NCBI RefSeq assembly: GCF_018320785.1
Contig: NC_054886.1
Span: 34,904,110 to 34,968,109, forward strand
Length of the DNA stretch: 64,000 nt
Direction: 5' to 3'
Origin: Cheilinus undulatus
Lineage: Eukaryota; Chordata; Actinopteri; Labriformes; Labridae
Shown piece after piece: positions 49,046 to 61,100 of the stretch; within the stretch, counting starts at the first letter, position 1, and the number at the start of each line of letters is the position of its first letter. The translations under genes were made by a program, and so were the position numbers. The notes beneath the pieces are model-generated. The model did no database searches. It saw only the letters and a list, made by a program, of their open reading frames with translations, and was not told the origin of the DNA.

Positions 49046-49762
49046 GAAATAAAGCTTGATCCCAGAAACAAGTCCAATGGCCTTCATCCCCCTCCATCGT
49101 TCCAACATTACCGATACTATAGGATATAATAAATATTTTTTATGTTAAACTGAAACGGTTCAGATGTTTTCTATGAGGTGGCTTAAGGGCATCCGTGGAT
49201 TGCTACGCGTTTAAATCCAAAGGCAGGAAATCCTTTAAAGAAATCCTGGATATAAACTCAAGCCATCAGATTAAGTAGTAAGCTAAGATCATCACATTTT
49301 AAATAACAGATGAAGACTATATAGCATCCTCACTCCACTTTAACTCTCTGGATGAAGGAGATCCCGCCCTGAATTACTTCCAGTTAATCTACTTTATTTA
49401 AAGGTGTGATGATGAAAAAGCCTTGTCCCTATAAGGAATGTACCTAAAGACCAAATCAGTGCTGTGTCTGCTGTCTTTGTTTTCTGTGTTGTGCCTCTTT
49501 AATGTCTGGATGTCGTTTTAGTCTCTGTGGTAAAAGTGAAACTTCTGAGCAGGTTCAGGAGTCTGTTGGTACAAGTCTTTCATTAAAACAGCGCCCTCTA
49601 TCGGAGAAAAGGTTGTGACGATAAACTTGAATAAGACAGTATAACTGTCACAGCTGTGAAGTTTAGACATATAGAGTTTAGTGTTTGAGGGGCATTTCTG
49701 GGTTCAGTAGTGGAGATAAACTTTAGCATTGGTACTCCTTATATAATACATCCTTCATCGCC

Positions 49763-50425
49763 ACAACCCTCTGCTAATGAAAGGCTCTGGTTCCTTCAGT
49801 CATCGGCAAAACCTTCCTCTAATGAAGGGCTCTGGTTCCTTCAGTCATTGTCACAACCTTCCTCTAATATAGGGCTCTGGTTCCTTCAGTCATTGTCATA
49901 ACCTTCCTCTAATGAAGGGCTCTGGTTCCTTCAGTCATTGTCATAACCTTCCTCTAATGAAGGGCCTTGTTTCCTTCAGTCATTGTCACAACCTTCCTCT
50001 AGTGAAAGGCTCTGGTTCCCTCTGTCATTGTCACAACCATCCTCTAATATAGGGCTCTGGTTCCTTCAGTCATTGTCACAACCATCCTCTAGTTTAGGCT
50101 CTGTTTCCTTCAGTCATTGTCACAACCTTCCTCTAGTGAAAGGCTCTGTTTCCTTCAGTCATCGTCACAACCTTCCTTTAATGAAGGGCTCTGGTTCCTT
50201 CAGTCATTGTCACAACCTTCCTTTAATATAGGGCTCTGGTTCCTTCATTCATTATCACAACCATCCTCTAATATAGGGCTCTGGTTCCTTCGGTCATCGT
50301 CACAACCTTGCTCTAATTAAAGGCTCTGGTTCCTTCAGTCATCGTCACAACCTTCCTCTCATGAAAGGCTGTTGTTACTTCAGTCATCGTCACAACCTTC
50401 CTCTAATGAAGGGCTCTGGTTCCTT
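49763..50425. repeat. 45-bp minisatellite, about 15 copies, between ttc39b and cfi
   Basis: The unit is cttcctctaatgaagggctc, tggttccttcagtcattgtc and acaac. Variants read atatagg or agtgaaagg. Because 45 is a multiple of three, frames stay open over several units, but no gene is implied. Sequence 50426-50800 has no recognised feature. Confidence 0.93.
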
Positions 50426-50801
50426 TTTCATGTCAGTGCCTCTGTCTGTGTCCAGCTGTAATCCTGACAGGGTTTCTGTTGCATGTCATTGGTTTTTCTC
50501 AGAAGAGACGTTTTATGACAGGAAGTGCTATGACCATAAAAGGCTTAAAGGTTTCAGATGCTGATCCATGTGGTGCAATAAATGAAAACAGAGGATTTAA
50601 TATTCAGTTCTTTATTACTGGCTGTTTCTATGTTCATGTGCCTCTCTGTGTGTCGGTATTTAGCCTTTTTTTCTGGATTATTCCGCCTTGTGTTTATATT
50701 AAATGTTTTTGAATTTCATCAGAATCATTTGTGGCTTTTTGTCTCGTCATTCACGTCAGAGGTGAAAGTTTATCAAGAGGGTGTTTTTAGTCTTTAACTA
50801 T

Positions 50802-51038
50802 AATTCCAAAAAAGATGGGACACTGTGTATAATGTAACTAAAAAAATGAAGTCAGTGATTTTCAAATCTTATAAACCCACATTTTATTCACAATAGAACA
50901 TAAAAACATATCAGATGTTGAAACTGAGACATTTTAACATTTCCTGAAAAATATTAGCTCATTCTGAATTTGATGGTGCCAGTACATCATTGACTTGTTT
51001 TTATTACATTTTACTCAGCGGCCCAACTTTTTTGGAGT
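50802..51038. mobile_element. Internally deleted ISRm11-like element (237 bp)
   Basis: Left end attccaaaaaagatgggaca and right end cggcccaacttttttggagt are inverted repeats. The left 140 bp match the left part of the 43493 element (cccacattttattcacaata, gatgttgaaactgagacatt), while the coding middle is missing. This supports assigning the 43493 element to the same family. Confidence 0.8.
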
Positions 51039-51310
51039 CTTTATAAAATAAGTTATAAACAATATTTAAGTGGATAGTATGTACACTCAAAAGACAAGAT
51101 TTTATTTTATACATACAGTAGGCAAAAATGTCATTAGTTATTTTATTTTGAAAGGACATTTCCCTTTATTATTAATCAGGGAGATATTTAATTTCGGACC
51201 AAAAACAATATAACAGAAATATGGTGGCATTATTCATGTTTGTGTTTTTTATTTTAACAGTAAAACAGGAAGATAAACCCAGGACTATGGCTGAATTTGG
51301 TTTATGTAAA

Positions 51311-51835
51311 TTTGGAATTCTGGGATTAAAGTCAAAATTCTGACATTAAGCTCAATTCTTAGATTAAATTTGGAATTCTGAGTTTAAAGTCAATTCTGGA
51401 TTAAAAATTGGGATTTTCAGATTAAAGTTGGGATTCTGAAATTTGATTTTTAATTGTTAAAGTTGGGATCCTGAAAATAAATTTGGAATTTTAAGATCAA
51501 AACTGGATTTTTGAAATTAAAGTTAAGAATCCAAAATTAATGTCAGATTTCTGAGATTAAATTTGGAATTCTGAGAACAAAATTGGCATTCCCAGACTAA
51601 AGCCGGAGTCCTGAAATCAAATTTGTGATTTTGAGATTAAAGTCAGAATTTTAAGATTAAAGATGGGTGGTCAAAATTAGATTTCTGGTCTTAAATTTAG
51701 CTTGCGGAGATGCAGAGATTTAATTTGGAATTTTGAAATAAGAGTTAGAGTTTTTTAGATTAAAGTCAGGATAATGAGATTAATTTTGGAATTCTGGGAT
51801 CAAAGTTGGAATTCTGACTTGTTTTTCAGACTTGA
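51311..51835. repeat. Second 20-bp array of the gaattctgagattaaagt type
   Basis: Many degenerate units (ggaattctgagtttaaagt, gggattctgaaattt) are followed by acttgtttttcagacttgaa and gtccttcatccctttct, which mirror the tail of the 48672 array. The two are therefore copies of one dispersed element with an internal array. From 51836 to 53090 no feature is recognised. Confidence 0.75.
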
Positions 51836-53094
51836 AGTTCAATGTCCTTCATCCCTTTCTGTGGTTGTGTATTTTTCTTTAGTTGTTTTACTGAAGTGAG
51901 TGAATTAAAAGGATGGTCACATGACCTGGAAATGAAAGAGGAGGCTTCAAAATAAAAACAGCATAAGAACTAAACCTAACCTAAGGAGAGCTTATCAAAC
52001 TCAGGTTTAGAGATCTTATCTTAGATAACTATAAACAGCTGAACTATTAGGCGGCTGAAACCCAGCCAGAGGTCTACACTGAATTTTGGGGGGAAGAGTG
52101 AAAGTGGTGTGGTTCTGTTGGCCCTTCAGTGGAAATCTCATTTCTGCTAGTTTAGAAATGCTTTTAGGACCGTAAATGCTGAGACAGTTCAGACAGCTCT
52201 GGTTATCAGGTTTCTTTTCTGTTTGTGGTAAATCTGTGTCGTCTAATCTATGAAAGCCATACTGCTTTGCCTTTAAGACTCCAGGACATCATCGTTCTTC
52301 TTTATCCTTCCTCGGATTTTTATGTTTAAGTTTGTTTTTCATCATCCAACAAGATTTAGAAATGTGCACGTGTGAGTCCTATAGAGTCCTAAACTACAGT
52401 TTACACAAACCCTGACTTCATAAAATTTAAAATCCAACAATATCAACGACTGTGTGGCGCCAAAGTTAAAGTCCTAGGCTCCACATATTGGGTTATGTTT
52501 TGCTTTTAATTATTAAAAATGCTTAAAAAACTGTTTGAATTACAAAAATATGCCGGCTAAAGTTTGGCACCAGATTTGTTTAATTCAGACTTTAATCTCC
52601 CTGGTTCTAAACACAGCAAGACAGTTTTTGTCTGGTATTTTTAAAGTTTCAATGCAATTTAAATAACTGAAATAGCATAGATTAGGTTACTATAAAACAC
52701 ATGGTATCAGTAAGTATTTAAAGGTTTGACAGCCTTAAAGCCAGACAGTCCGACAATAATGGCAGACCTGACTCTGGCTCAACAATTAAGAACGTTTTGA
52801 TTTCTTCATTTATGAGGACGCCATGTTGGTTGATTTTGTATTTGTAACCATATCTGTCTGAATTTGTTATGTCATAAACTGGCTCGGTTTATTAAAGAAC
52901 AGTTCATTCTGCATTTATCCAGAAATGCTTCATGTTAAAGGAGCAATGGTTTCACTTCAGACTGCATTGTAGTTTTATATTTTTGTTTAATAACAGATCT
53001 GTCGGTCTGATTTTTCTCTGTTTGTTCCAAAATAAAGCCAAATAAATAAATGCCAAACACTGGTTTCCACAAAGTTCCCCTCATAATTTGTTTT

Positions 53095-53800
53095 TTTTTT
53101 TTACATGTGATAAAGATACCTGTGTCTAGAAGGTCCAGTCACTTGTTAGACAGTATCCATGGCTACCATTACATCATGAAGACAAAAGAACACTCAGAGA
53201 AAAAGTTATTTAAAAGTCAAAGTCAGGGGATGGAGACAAGTCTCTGAACATCCCCCAGAGTTCAGTTAACTCCATCATGAAGAAATGAAGGAATATGTCA
53301 CATGTGTAAATCTGCCTAGATCAGACCATCCTCACAAACTGAGTGGGCGTGCAAGAAGGAGACTAGTGAGAGAGGACACCAAGACACCTATGACTACTCT
53401 GAAGGAGCTCCAAGCTTCAGCAGCTGAGATGGAGAGGGATGCTTCTCAACAGCATCATGCTGTGGGGAGGCCTCTCAGGAGCATCATTCTGTTGGGATGC
53501 TTCTCAGCAGCATCATGCTGTGGGGATGCTTCTCAGCAGCATCATGCTGTGGGGATGCTTCTAAACAGCATCATGCTGTGGGGATGCTTCTAAACAGCAT
53601 CATGCTGTGGGGATGCTTCTAAACAGCATCATGCTGTGGGGATGCTTCTAAACAGCATCATGCTGTGGGGATGCCTCTAAACAGCATCATGCTGTGGAGA
53701 TACTTCTCAGCAGCATCATGCTGTGGGGATGCTTCTTCACAGCATCATGCTGTGGGGATGCTTCTCAGTAGACGGCCCTGGAAGGCTTGTAAAAGTAGAG
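53095..53800 (+). mobile_element. Tc1-like transposase remnant with internal minisatellite
   Basis: 53110-53435 has the wording of the first third of a fish Tc1 transposase (acctgtgtctagaaggtcc, ctaccattacatcatgaaga, ctgcctagatcagaccatcc, gaaggagctccaagcttcag). It then jumps to the motif encoding SIMLWGCFSA, which is repeated as a 30-bp array. Frames are broken and no terminal inverted repeats were found. Confidence 0.75.
53438..53768. repeat. 30-bp minisatellite, 11 copies, derived from a Tc1 transposase motif
   Basis: The unit gatgcttctcagcagcatca plus tgctgtgggg repeats 11 times in 331 bp. The single-copy ancestor (catcatgctgtggggatgct, tctcagcagc) is the codon stretch for IMLWGCFSAA in Tc1 elements. 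Variants include ttctAAAcagc and cCtctaaac. Confidence 0.9.
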
Positions 53801-55075
53801 GGGAAATGACTGTGGAGGACAGTCTTATTGAGCCTGACAGAGAACTACAGCTTAGGACAGTGGTTCTCAAGTGGTGGGTCGGGACCCAAAAGTGGGTCGT
53901 AGAGCTCTTTCCAGTGTGTTGGGAATGACTTCCTGGAGAAAAAAGCAGCCGACAGGCTCAGATATGCAGAAGGACTAAGTGGACACACATCCATACTTTT
54001 AATTTATTTGGTTTTCTCTAGACAGAAAGTGCATCTGAGTTATTTTATCAAGGTTTTGACGTATTTAATAGTTTTAATGGGATCTGGTTTTCCTAAGATA
54101 GTGTGGTAATTCTTCAAGAAATTGCTAAAATATCTCAGGAAAGCCGTATAAATGAAATGTATGCACATGTTCTGTTGTGTTTTGTTCTAAAGTTTAAACA
54201 GCAACATTTCCTATTTCAGTGCTCGAAATGTTTAAAAATCTGGGTCTTGATTTCTGATAATGATCACAAACTTTTACTTCAGTTGTTGCCGCCAAGGATG
54301 GAACAAGACGTGCTTAGGTTTAGACAGTGACCTTTTCACATAGGACCAGGTAGGTTTGGATGCTTTTTCCCCTTAATAAATAAAACCATCATTTAAACAC
54401 TGACTTGTATTTACTCTGGTTATCTGTGTCTGATCCTTCTCTCGTACTTCCTCTGACTGTCTCGTCTCAACAGTTTGTACACAGCATTGAGTCATGATAT
54501 CGATCAGCTGTAGGTTTTGGGAAAACCCAGATTCTGAAAGCTGTGACCTGATAAATCTGCTGAAACCTCAAAGTCTGACTCTCTGATAAAGTACACAAAG
54601 GTTTAGAAACAGTGTTGAACATTAACCTGTCGTACTTCTGTTTATTCTAGCAGAGCTCCTCTGTCCCAGCATGCAGACCTGAGTTACCAGCCTGGATTTG
54701 GACTCTTCAGACAGAAATGTGTTCTCACACTGTTAAAGGTGTGACAGTCTGGTCCAGTCTGATGATCATATCAAACATACAGGAAAAGTACAGCAGCTGT
54801 AAAACTGCTGGACAGCTGACTGTTTGTGTCTGAGTGGTTACTGGAATCCAGCTTTTCCCATGTGTACACAAACATCCCCCTCTCTGACTCTGTACTGGCT
54901 TTAGGGTGGCATTTGTCAGCTAAATCAGAGTGTCCTTATTGATGAGACAGGCTAATGATTGATTGATGACATCATCAGTGGACAGGAGGGGTCTCAGGTT
55001 CAGACAGAGAAAAACTGCTTTTTCTACCGTAAAGATATTTTATTTTGGTTTTTCTCTTCTGGTCCAACTGTCAGG
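53801..55075. other. cfi 5' flank
   Basis: At 53860 a hAT-like end (cagtggttctcaagtggtgg, gtcgggacccaaaagtgggt) is visible without its partner. Otherwise nothing is recognised until the cfi start. tgacatcatc at 54967-54976 is ATF/AP-1-like and lies about 100 bp before the ATG, but no TATA box or clear transcription start is seen. Confidence 0.4.
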
Positions 55076-55129
55076 ATGAGATCTGCTGGACTTGTATTCC
55101 TCTTTCTTCTTGTCACGCATTCAGAATCG
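55076..55129 (+). CDS. cfi: cfi exon 1: signal peptide
   Basis: ATG at 55076 gives [18 protein letters not shown], a short basic n-region and a hydrophobic core (LVFLFLLV), followed by donor GTGAGT. Human CFI exon 1 also encodes only the signal peptide and ends at a codon boundary. Secretion is expected. An upstream in-frame start was not found. Confidence 0.85.
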
Positions 55130-58100
55130 GTGAGTGAACTCATATTTGGAAGATCTCATGGGTTTTTGGGTTGGTTTCTGTTTTACTTGCATGCAAGGCT
55201 GTCTCATGAGGAGGGGGAAAGCTTTCTGGGGGCCAGCCAAATGGGGGGACCAGGGAGGTCAGCAAAATCCTGGTCTGGTATAAAGTTAATCTGTGATAAT
55301 CGTCTTCTATTTTAACCTGAATAATAGCCACTCTTATCAGAGCAATGAATATGAAATTGATTTAATTTACAGTAAAATACGGACTTTTTAAAATGCAAAC
55401 CCATTTTCTTTAAACAGAATCACATTTTTATTGGTAATGTCAACAGCACGAATGGGCACACTGATATAAAACCATTAGTAAAGTAATGTCAGACTTCAGA
55501 GTGGAGGTATGATGTTCACAAACACAAGAAAGTAGAACGAACAGAGATAACTTTAAGGGGAACATTGTTAAATGTTACAAAAGAAGTGTTCATGGGTTTA
55601 AAGGGTAAAGAAAGTAGCTAAAATGAGTTAAAAGGTGGCTTAAATATGTTAAAGTGTAAATAAAGTGGCTAAAATGGGTTAAAAGTGTAAAGAAGGAAGC
55701 AAGCATGGGTAAAATGTGGCAGAAAATTTGTAAAACTGGAAAAATGAATAGAGAAGTGGCAAACAGGGGCAAATGTGGCAGATAATGAGTACAAAGGTGG
55801 CAAGAATGGGTAAAAGACTGACTAAAATGGGCAAAAAATGGCTAGATTGGGTAACAAGTGTAAAGAAAGTGGCAAACATGGGCAAAAACTGACAGAAAAT
55901 GGGCAAAAAGTGGCAGAAAATGGGTAAAAACTTTCAGAAAATGGGTTTGAAGTATAAAGAAGGTGGCAAACATGGGCAAAAACTGACAGAAAATGGGCAA
56001 AAAGTGACAGAAAATGGGCAAAAAGTGGCTAAAATGGGCAAGAAATGGCTAGAATGGGCAAAAACTGTCAGAAAATGGGAAAAAGTGACAGAAAATGGAT
56101 TCAAGGTGTAATGACAGTGCAAACATGTGCAAAAACTGACAGAAAATGGGTAAAAAGAGACAGGAATTGGCAAAAAGTGGCAGAAAATGGGTTTAAAGTA
56201 TACAGTCCCTAGAAAAAGTATGTCAACCCTTTGAGATTTCTTGGATTTCTGCATAAATTGGTCATCAAATGTGTTCTGATCTTCATCTAATTCACAACAA
56301 TAGACAAACACAGTCTGCTTAAACTAATACTGCACAAAAATGATATGTTTTCATGTTTTTATTGTACAAACCATTTAAACATTCACAGTGCAGGGTGGAA
56401 AAAGTATGTGAACCCCTAGGCTAATGACTTCTCCAAGAGCTAATTGGAGCCAGGAGTCAGCCAACCTGGAGTCCAATCAATGTGATGAGATTGGATGTGT
56501 TGGTTAAAGCTGCCCTGCCCTATAAAAAACACACACCAGTTTTGAATTTGCTGTTCTCAAGAAGCATTGCCTGATGTGAACAATGCCTGGCACAAAAGAG
56601 CTCTCAGAAGACCTACGATCAAGAACTGTTGACTTGCATGAAGCTGGAAAGGATTACATAAGTATCTCTAAAAGCCTTGATGTTCATGTGTCCACAGTAA
56701 GACAGACTGTCTACAAATGGAGAAGGTTCAGCACTGTTGCTACTCTCCCTAGGCGTGGTCGTCCTGTAAAGATGACTGCAAGAGCACAGCGCAGAATGCT
56801 CAATGAGGTGAAGAAGACTCCTAGAGTCTCAGCTAAAGACTTACAGAAATCTCTGGCACATGCTAACGTTTGTGTTGACAAATCTACAATAAGTAAAACA
56901 TTAAACAAGAATGGAGTTCATGGGAGGACACCACGGAGGAAGCCACTGCTGTCCAAAAAACACATTGCTGCATGTTTGAAGTTTACAAAAGAGCACCTGG
57001 ATGTTCCACAGCACTACTGGCAAAATATTCTGTTCATAGATGAAACCAAAACTGAGTTGTTTGGAAGGAACACACAACGCTATGTGTGAAGACAAAAAGG
57101 CACAGCACACCAACATCAAAACCTCATCCCAACTGTGAAATATGGTGGAGGGGCCATGATGGTTTAGGGCTGCTTTGCTGCCTCAGGGCCTGGACGCATC
57201 GCTGTCATTGATGGAAAAATGAATTCCCAAGTTTATCAAGACATTTTACAGGAAAACTTAAGACCATCTGTCCACCAACTGAAGCTCAACAGAGGATGGG
57301 TGATGCAACAGGACAACAACCCAAAGCAGAGAAGTAAATCAACAACAGAATGGCTTCAACAGAAGAAAATACGCCTTCTGGAGTGGCCCAGTCAGAGTCC
57401 TGACCTCAACTGATTGAGATGCTGTGGCATGACCTCAAGAGAGCAATGCACACCAGACAACCCAAGAATATTGCTGAACTGAAACGGTTTTGTAAAGAGG
57501 AATGGTCCAAACTTCCTCCTGAACGTTGTGCAGGTCTGATCTGAACTACAGGAAACGTTTGGTTGAGGTTATTGCTGCCAGAGGAGGGTCAACCAGTCAT
57601 TAGCCTAGGGGTTCACATACTTTTTCCACCCTGCACTGTGAATGTTCACATGTTTTGTTCAATAAAAACATGAAAACATCTCATTTTTTGTGCAGTATTA
57701 GTTTAAGCAGACTGTGTTTGTCTATTGTTGTGACTTAGATGAAGATCAGAACACATTTGATGACCAATTTATGCAGAAATCCAAGAAATCTCAAAGGGTT
57801 CACATACTTTTTCTAGCGACTGTAAAAGAAAGTAGCAAACATGGACAAAAACTGACAGAAAATGGGTTAAAGGTGACAGAAATTGGCAAAAAGCGGCTAA
57901 AATGGGCAAAAAATGGCTAGACTGGGTAACAAGTGTAAAGAAAGAGGCAAACATCGGCAAAAACTGACAGAAAATGGGAAAAAAATTGGCAACAAGTGGC
58001 AGAAAATGGGTTTAAAGTGTAAAAAAAGTGGCAAACGGGGTAAAAACTGACAGAAAATGGGAAAAAAGTGGCAGAAAATGGCTTTAAAGTGTAAAAATGG

Positions 58101-61100
58101 ATGAGAAAGTAGTGAAATTTGGTTAAAAAGCCAGGAAGCTATCACCAATGCTACTGATCAACATTCATTCATATCTTTGCTAAATTGAATAAACTGGGGC
58201 GGGCTCAGTCTTTATAGCCAATCCTGCTGGCCGGCCTGCCTCTGTGTCTTATAGTGTGAATTAATATGGTAAAAACGTGCTCTATATTTTCTTGTGGTTG
58301 AGTCTGGCTGGTGTACAGTACAGGAAGTTTACAACATACAATTTATAACATACAGTATAATTCATGGTTTGAGTGTTAGAGTACCCTAAAGCAGTGTTTC
58401 CCAACCATTTTTCCTTGGAGCCCCCCCTACACGCTCCTCAGAAAAGCGGAGCCCCCCCTAGGACCCAAGGGAGAAGAAAAAGTGACACATTGCTGCCAAA
58501 AATCAACATAGATTTTAATTGTTCCACTGATAAAACCCTAAAAAAGGTCCATGCATACTTTTCTTAACAAAAGACCTTTGTATGAACTACTTTATAACTG
58601 CTTTATCATGGTTTTAGTCAATATTTGCAAACCTATTTTTGGCAGCCTCAGAGCAGACAAAGCTTCGCGCCCCCCCTAAGATCTCTGGCGCCCCCCTGGG
58701 GGGTCCGGATCCCAGGTTGGGAACCGAGGCCCTAAAGCACTGTTTGTAAAAGTGGGGGTCCTGGCCACAGGAAGGAGGGTCATGGAGGAAAAGGTGGTAA
58801 AACAGAGGGAAAAGTCAACCAATGACATGATTTTGGCAAACGCTGACCCTAAGATTTTAGCAGGATGTTTAATAACCATATCCAACTCACCAAGACTTTA
58901 AGGTCGACTACAGAGGAGTCCATGGTGGCAAAAAAATAAATAAAACACTTAGATAAGTCAATAAATACTGGAATGTGTATTATTTATTTTTCTATCAAAG
59001 TTGAATAAAAAAATCATGTATTCTACACTATTTTACATAAATATAGTTTTATATCATCTGCAGAAAACGTATACAAGGAAAAATTCAATTAACTTGTTCT
59101 TTGATAGAGATGTAACACAGTGCATCATCTGCATAACACTTTATCATAAAAAGTCTGATTTGTCTAAAATGTTAATGCACATGTATTTATTCAAACTTCT
59201 GCAGTGGAGAATAGAAGATTATAAGGATCCACCAGCCATAGGACAGCAGAGCCAACCAATCTGGCAGATTCCACAGGAACCATGGTTACCTGTCCAACCC
59301 CCCACCCACCCAACCAAACCCTCAACCCAACTCTCCACACCTTTAGTAACCACTCCCGCCACTACAACCCGCCCTAATCAAGTCACAACAGACGGGTTCC
59401 TGGGTCCACATGAGTGTCTGGCTAAGAGGTAAGTGTTTTCAGAATCTTTGCTTCCTCCTAAAAAAGCTAAATTCTTAATCCCACCTCCGAGCAAAGGGGT
59501 TAGGGTGAGCATACAGCACCCTGTGTTGATTGTGTAACTCCAGGAATCACCTCCAGGATAGAACAACCCAAGACAATTTGACACCAGAAGTCCTGGTTTC
59601 TTTCTTATGAGCTCCAGGATAAAATAGTGAGTATTGAAAAGTAACAAGGACAGTTTTAATCTTGTCTGACTTCCTGGTTTCCTGTCATTGCAGGCTGCTA
59701 GAACTCAGAGCACACTAAGGCTGCGTCCACACGGAGACGAAAACGATATGTTGTCGTTTCGTTTTGAAAAAGTTTTCTGCAAAGACAGGATTGTTTCAGA
59801 AAATATCCACGTAAGCACCGAACCACCGAAAACAACTGAAAATGCTGTAGTGCATACACCAAGTACGTGGCGTACGTGGCGCTGTATTGTTGCCACGGAA
59901 ATGCACCAAACAAGAGAAGTTCACATAAAACTGACATAAGCTTTCTTCTAGTTGCCTTTCTGGTTGTTCTCTGTGTTTTGCAGTTGTGGTAATGGAGCAT
60001 CAGATTTTGCTGTAAAAGCCGTAACAAGCTCAGTAGCTTCTGCAGCACGAACACAACCCTGTAATCCGCCATTGTTATTTTGGCCGGACCCGCGCAGGCG
60101 TCTTAAGAGAGCTACACTACGTGTGACGTAATTGTTTCAAGAAAGACGCAATTGACCGTCCACACGGAGGCGAAACGGTAGTCATTTACGGATTTGTGCA
60201 CTCTGGGACCCAGTTTCAAAAAGTATCGTTTCCAGTCACCCAAAACTGCGTTTCCATGTGGATGAAATGGCAATACTACGAAAAACTTTTGCATATACTC
60301 CTGAATTCGTATCTGTGTGGACAAGGCCGAGATCTCTACTGCTCTACCCAACCCCCCTTGAGCTTGTGTAGATGGGACGGCTGTATTTTAGAAAAGAAGA
60401 GAGACACCTACAGCAGCCTTGCTTGGTCCTCAATAATCGAACTAGAAAAGATAGAATCAAAATCCTCTAAAGTGTGTGAGGTTACTCCAGCAGTTTTAGT
60501 GACAAAGTCCCACCAGAGTCGAAGATATGGTTTTAAAAAAAATTATCTTATTTGAAGCTCAGACAAAAAAGAATCAAATCACTCACACAGCCAGATCAAT
60601 AACCAAGGTGTTAGATTTCACACATTACATGTAAAAATTAATTCATCAACAGCAAAAATGGATGATATGAACAATTTTGAATGATTACAAGGATGAAAAA
60701 TGATGTCAAAATCAATTCAAACAAAAAAGCAAATGGTTCAAAACCAGTATATAGGTAACAAAATATAAATTGATAAAAAGAAAAAAAAAAAACAAGAAAA
60801 AGATATCAAAAACCCTCGTGAGTGGAAACCACAAAATACAGCTTTTAGAATCAATTTTGTACCTCACCTCACTCCATAGAATCTGGTTTTTCAGATCAAC
60901 TGACACTATCTTCAGTGAACAACGTAACAGTCAGGACCACATAGACATCTATGTCTTCAGACCAAAAACTTTCTGGTTTTTGAGTAGCACTTGTTGGCTT
61001 CCATTCAACCCTCATTTGTTGAGGGCTTTCCTTTCCACCAAGAGTAGCTACAACCCTTAACTGGTTTGCTCAGTGATAAGAGTTATCACCGATCCCCTAC

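Larger units (their letters stand above)
55590..58135. repeat. gcaaaaatggg/agtggcagaaaatgg array split by a Tc1 element, cfi intron 1
   Basis: The array (aaaaactgacagaaaatggg, caaaaagtggctaaaatggg, with tttaaagtgtaaagaaagtg) occupies 55590-56200 and resumes at 57825-58135 with the same wording. It therefore predates the Tc1 insertion at 56203-57822. It resembles the interiors of the hAT-like elements, but no own ends were identified. Sequence 55130-55589 has no recognised feature. Confidence 0.8.

Noticed and set aside
49710..50320. Possible repeat protein (LWFLQSLSQPSS)
   Set aside because: A 45-bp satellite stays in frame by arithmetic. Frames shift between units and there is no start or splice support.
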